From: Treponema sp. | Lineage (GTDB): Bacteria > Spirochaetota > Spirochaetia > Treponematales > Breznakiellaceae | DNA: 7,257 bases | Reading direction: 5' to 3' | NCBI GenBank assembly: GCA_031281925.1 | Contig: JAITES010000269.1 | Coordinates: forward strand, 1 to 7,257 | Shown: positions 6,184 to 7,257 of the stretch, in pieces | Layout: every line of letters begins with the position of its first letter | Position numbering within the stretch: position 1 is the stretch's first letter | Program-made: the position numbers and the translations under genes | The notes under the pieces: generated by a model | What the model saw: only the letters and a program-made list of their open reading frames with translations | What the model was told of the DNA's origin: nothing | Database searches by the model: none

Positions 6184-7257
6184 TCATCTTCTCAATGCCT
6201 CCACCGGTTCCACGAACGCGCTTCTAAGCGAGGGGAACAGTGTGCATATCGAAGCTATTATTACGCCGAAGAAAAAGCCCTGGAGCAGGATTGCCGGATC
6301 GAAGGCAAGGGTTATGGTTCCCGACATGGGGAATTCCTTCATGCCGCCGCCTGTGAAGAGGTCCAGTTTCAGGGGGAAGAAGGAAAAACCCAGAGTCACA
6401 AGGCCCCCCAGGACGCAGCCCGCCAGCGATCCCAGGACGCCGAGAAACACGGCTTCGAAGAAAAACACCCGGACGATCTCGCCGCGGCTCATCCCCAGGC
6501 TCCCCATCATGCCGATCTCCTTGATCCGCTCGTGGATGATCATCACCACCGTGTTGACGATGAGGAAGCTCGCCACGATGAGGAACACCAGGTACACCAC
6601 CACAAATATCATCATGCTCTGCTGCATCATCAGTACAAAATAGTTGTCCCGCCAGTCCCGGACCACATCCCCCTCCCCCAGCAGGGTCTTGAAGGCCGCG
6701 GTCAGCGCCCGGCTCCGGGAGGCATTTTCCGCGTAGATGAAGAACTGCTGCGTCCCCTCCCCCAGCACGAGGAGCCGCTGGAGCCGGCTAAAGTCAACGA
6801 TGATCGCATCCTCGTCATACTTGAGGTAATCAAACTGAAAGATACCCGTAATAACCGGGCTCCACATCTTGTCGGAAAACTGGGCCGACACGGTTTTGAG
6901 GGGCAGGCGGTCGCCCACCCGGAGCCCCGCCTTTTCCGCCATTCTGACCCCGATGGCGCACTCATTGGCGTCCGGTTCCGGGTAGCGGCCCTCCAGGAGG
7001 CCCGAGTCCCGGCGGGTAAGGTTAAAATTGTTCAGCTCCAGTTCATCCTGTACTTTGATGCCCCACAGGAATGCGTGCTTCACCGTACTGTCCTGGAGTG
7101 TGGCGTAGGCCGTAATCCGGGGAAGGGCCGCCTTCACCCCGTCCATACCCAGGGCAAGGCGCTCCAGTTCCGCCACCGGGCGGCCTTCGGCAAGGGGAAA
7201 CCAGACCGGGTAATACTCCTTCTCCGCCTCGTAGCGTTCAGAGACCGCTCTCACGTG
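6184..7257 (-). CDS. FtsX/MacB/LolC-type ABC transporter permease, C-terminal part (N-terminus cut by right window edge)
   Basis: At least 357 residues are visible, and the frame stays open to the edge. The GTG at 7252-7254 is probably an internal Val, because the first membrane helix expected in this family is missing. The first 200 visible residues are a periplasmic MacB-like core domain (for example 'NECAIGVRMAEKAGLRVGD'). The FtsX domain follows, with three membrane helices at about 214-240, 267-290 and 323-341 (numbered from that GTG). The conserved cytoplasmic loop is HERIKEIGMMGSLGMSRGEI, and the end PVEALRR is typical. Such permeases pair with a LolD/MacB-like ATPase, expected further right, and work by mechanotransmission to release lipoproteins or export substrates from the inner membrane. 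With the LolA-like gene immediately downstream (22 bases), a lipoprotein or lipid release role is the best reading; antibiotic or peptide export is less likely. Confidence 0.92.
   Translation of the reverse strand, partial: HVRAVSERYEAEKEYYPVWFPLAEGRPVAELERLALGMDGVKAALPRITAYATLQDSTVKHAFLWGIKVQDELELNNFNLTRRDSGLLEGRYPEPDANECAIGVRMAEKAGLRVGDRLPLKTVSAQFSDKMWSPVITGIFQFDYLKYDEDAIIVDFSRLQRLLVLGEGTQQFFIYAENASRSRALTAAFKTLLGEGDVVRDWRDNYFVLMMQQSMMIFVVVYLVFLIVASFLIVNTVVMIIHERIKEIGMMGSLGMSRGEIVRVFFFEAVFLGVLGSLAGCVLGGLVTLGFSFFPLKLDLFTGGGMKEFPMSGTITLAFDPAILLQGFFFGVIIASICTLFPSLRSAFVEPVEALRR

Noticed and set aside
7252..7254. GTG as a true start codon for the permease
   Set aside because: The frame stays open to the edge and the family's first membrane helix would be missing, so the gene most likely begins beyond the window.

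Overview
The window looks like a chromosomal segment of a diderm bacterium, most likely a spirochaete close to Treponema. The lineage is an inference from the style of the envelope, Hpt and REC-HD-GYP proteins, from mid-range GC coding DNA with AT-rich gaps, and from the pattern of strong GGAGG ribosome sites. No rRNA, tRNA, CRISPR array or insertion sequence was seen. All genes lie on the minus strand except a DeoR-family regulator at 1788-2576.

Left part (1-2576): an organophosphate/sugar-phosphate uptake neighbourhood. It holds the first 41 codons of an alkaline-phosphatase-superfamily phosphodiesterase (1-123), preceded by a 50-codon reading frame that looks like the shrunken remnant of a MalF-type ABC sugar permease (127-279). 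A near-consensus sigma-70 promoter (313-342) lies upstream of this pair. Next is an MFS transporter of the organophosphate:phosphate antiporter type (420-1691), and divergent from it is the DeoR-family repressor. The 96-base gap between transporter and repressor carries repeated TTGTAAG-GTATT and ATCATTA words that are good operator candidates. A sensible model is a repressor that senses a phosphorylated sugar or polyol and controls its importer.

Middle part (2607-4014): a two-gene signalling unit, an Hpt phosphotransfer protein followed with an 8-base overlap by a REC-HD-GYP response regulator. The latter keeps the phospho-acceptor Asp and all the expected metal and c-di-GMP contact residues. 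No histidine kinase is present, so the pair probably takes phosphate from a kinase encoded elsewhere and turns it into c-di-GMP breakdown.

Right part (4135-7257): three co-directional envelope genes with short gaps. They are an FtsX/MacB-type ABC permease (cut by the right edge), a periplasmic LolA-like protein of the 'outer membrane lipoprotein-sorting' type, and an outer-membrane beta-barrel protein. Together they suggest a route from inner to outer membrane for a lipid or lipoprotein cargo. The ATPase subunit should lie beyond the right edge. No clear rho-independent terminator was found anywhere, so read-through from this operon into the Hpt/HD-GYP pair is possible.
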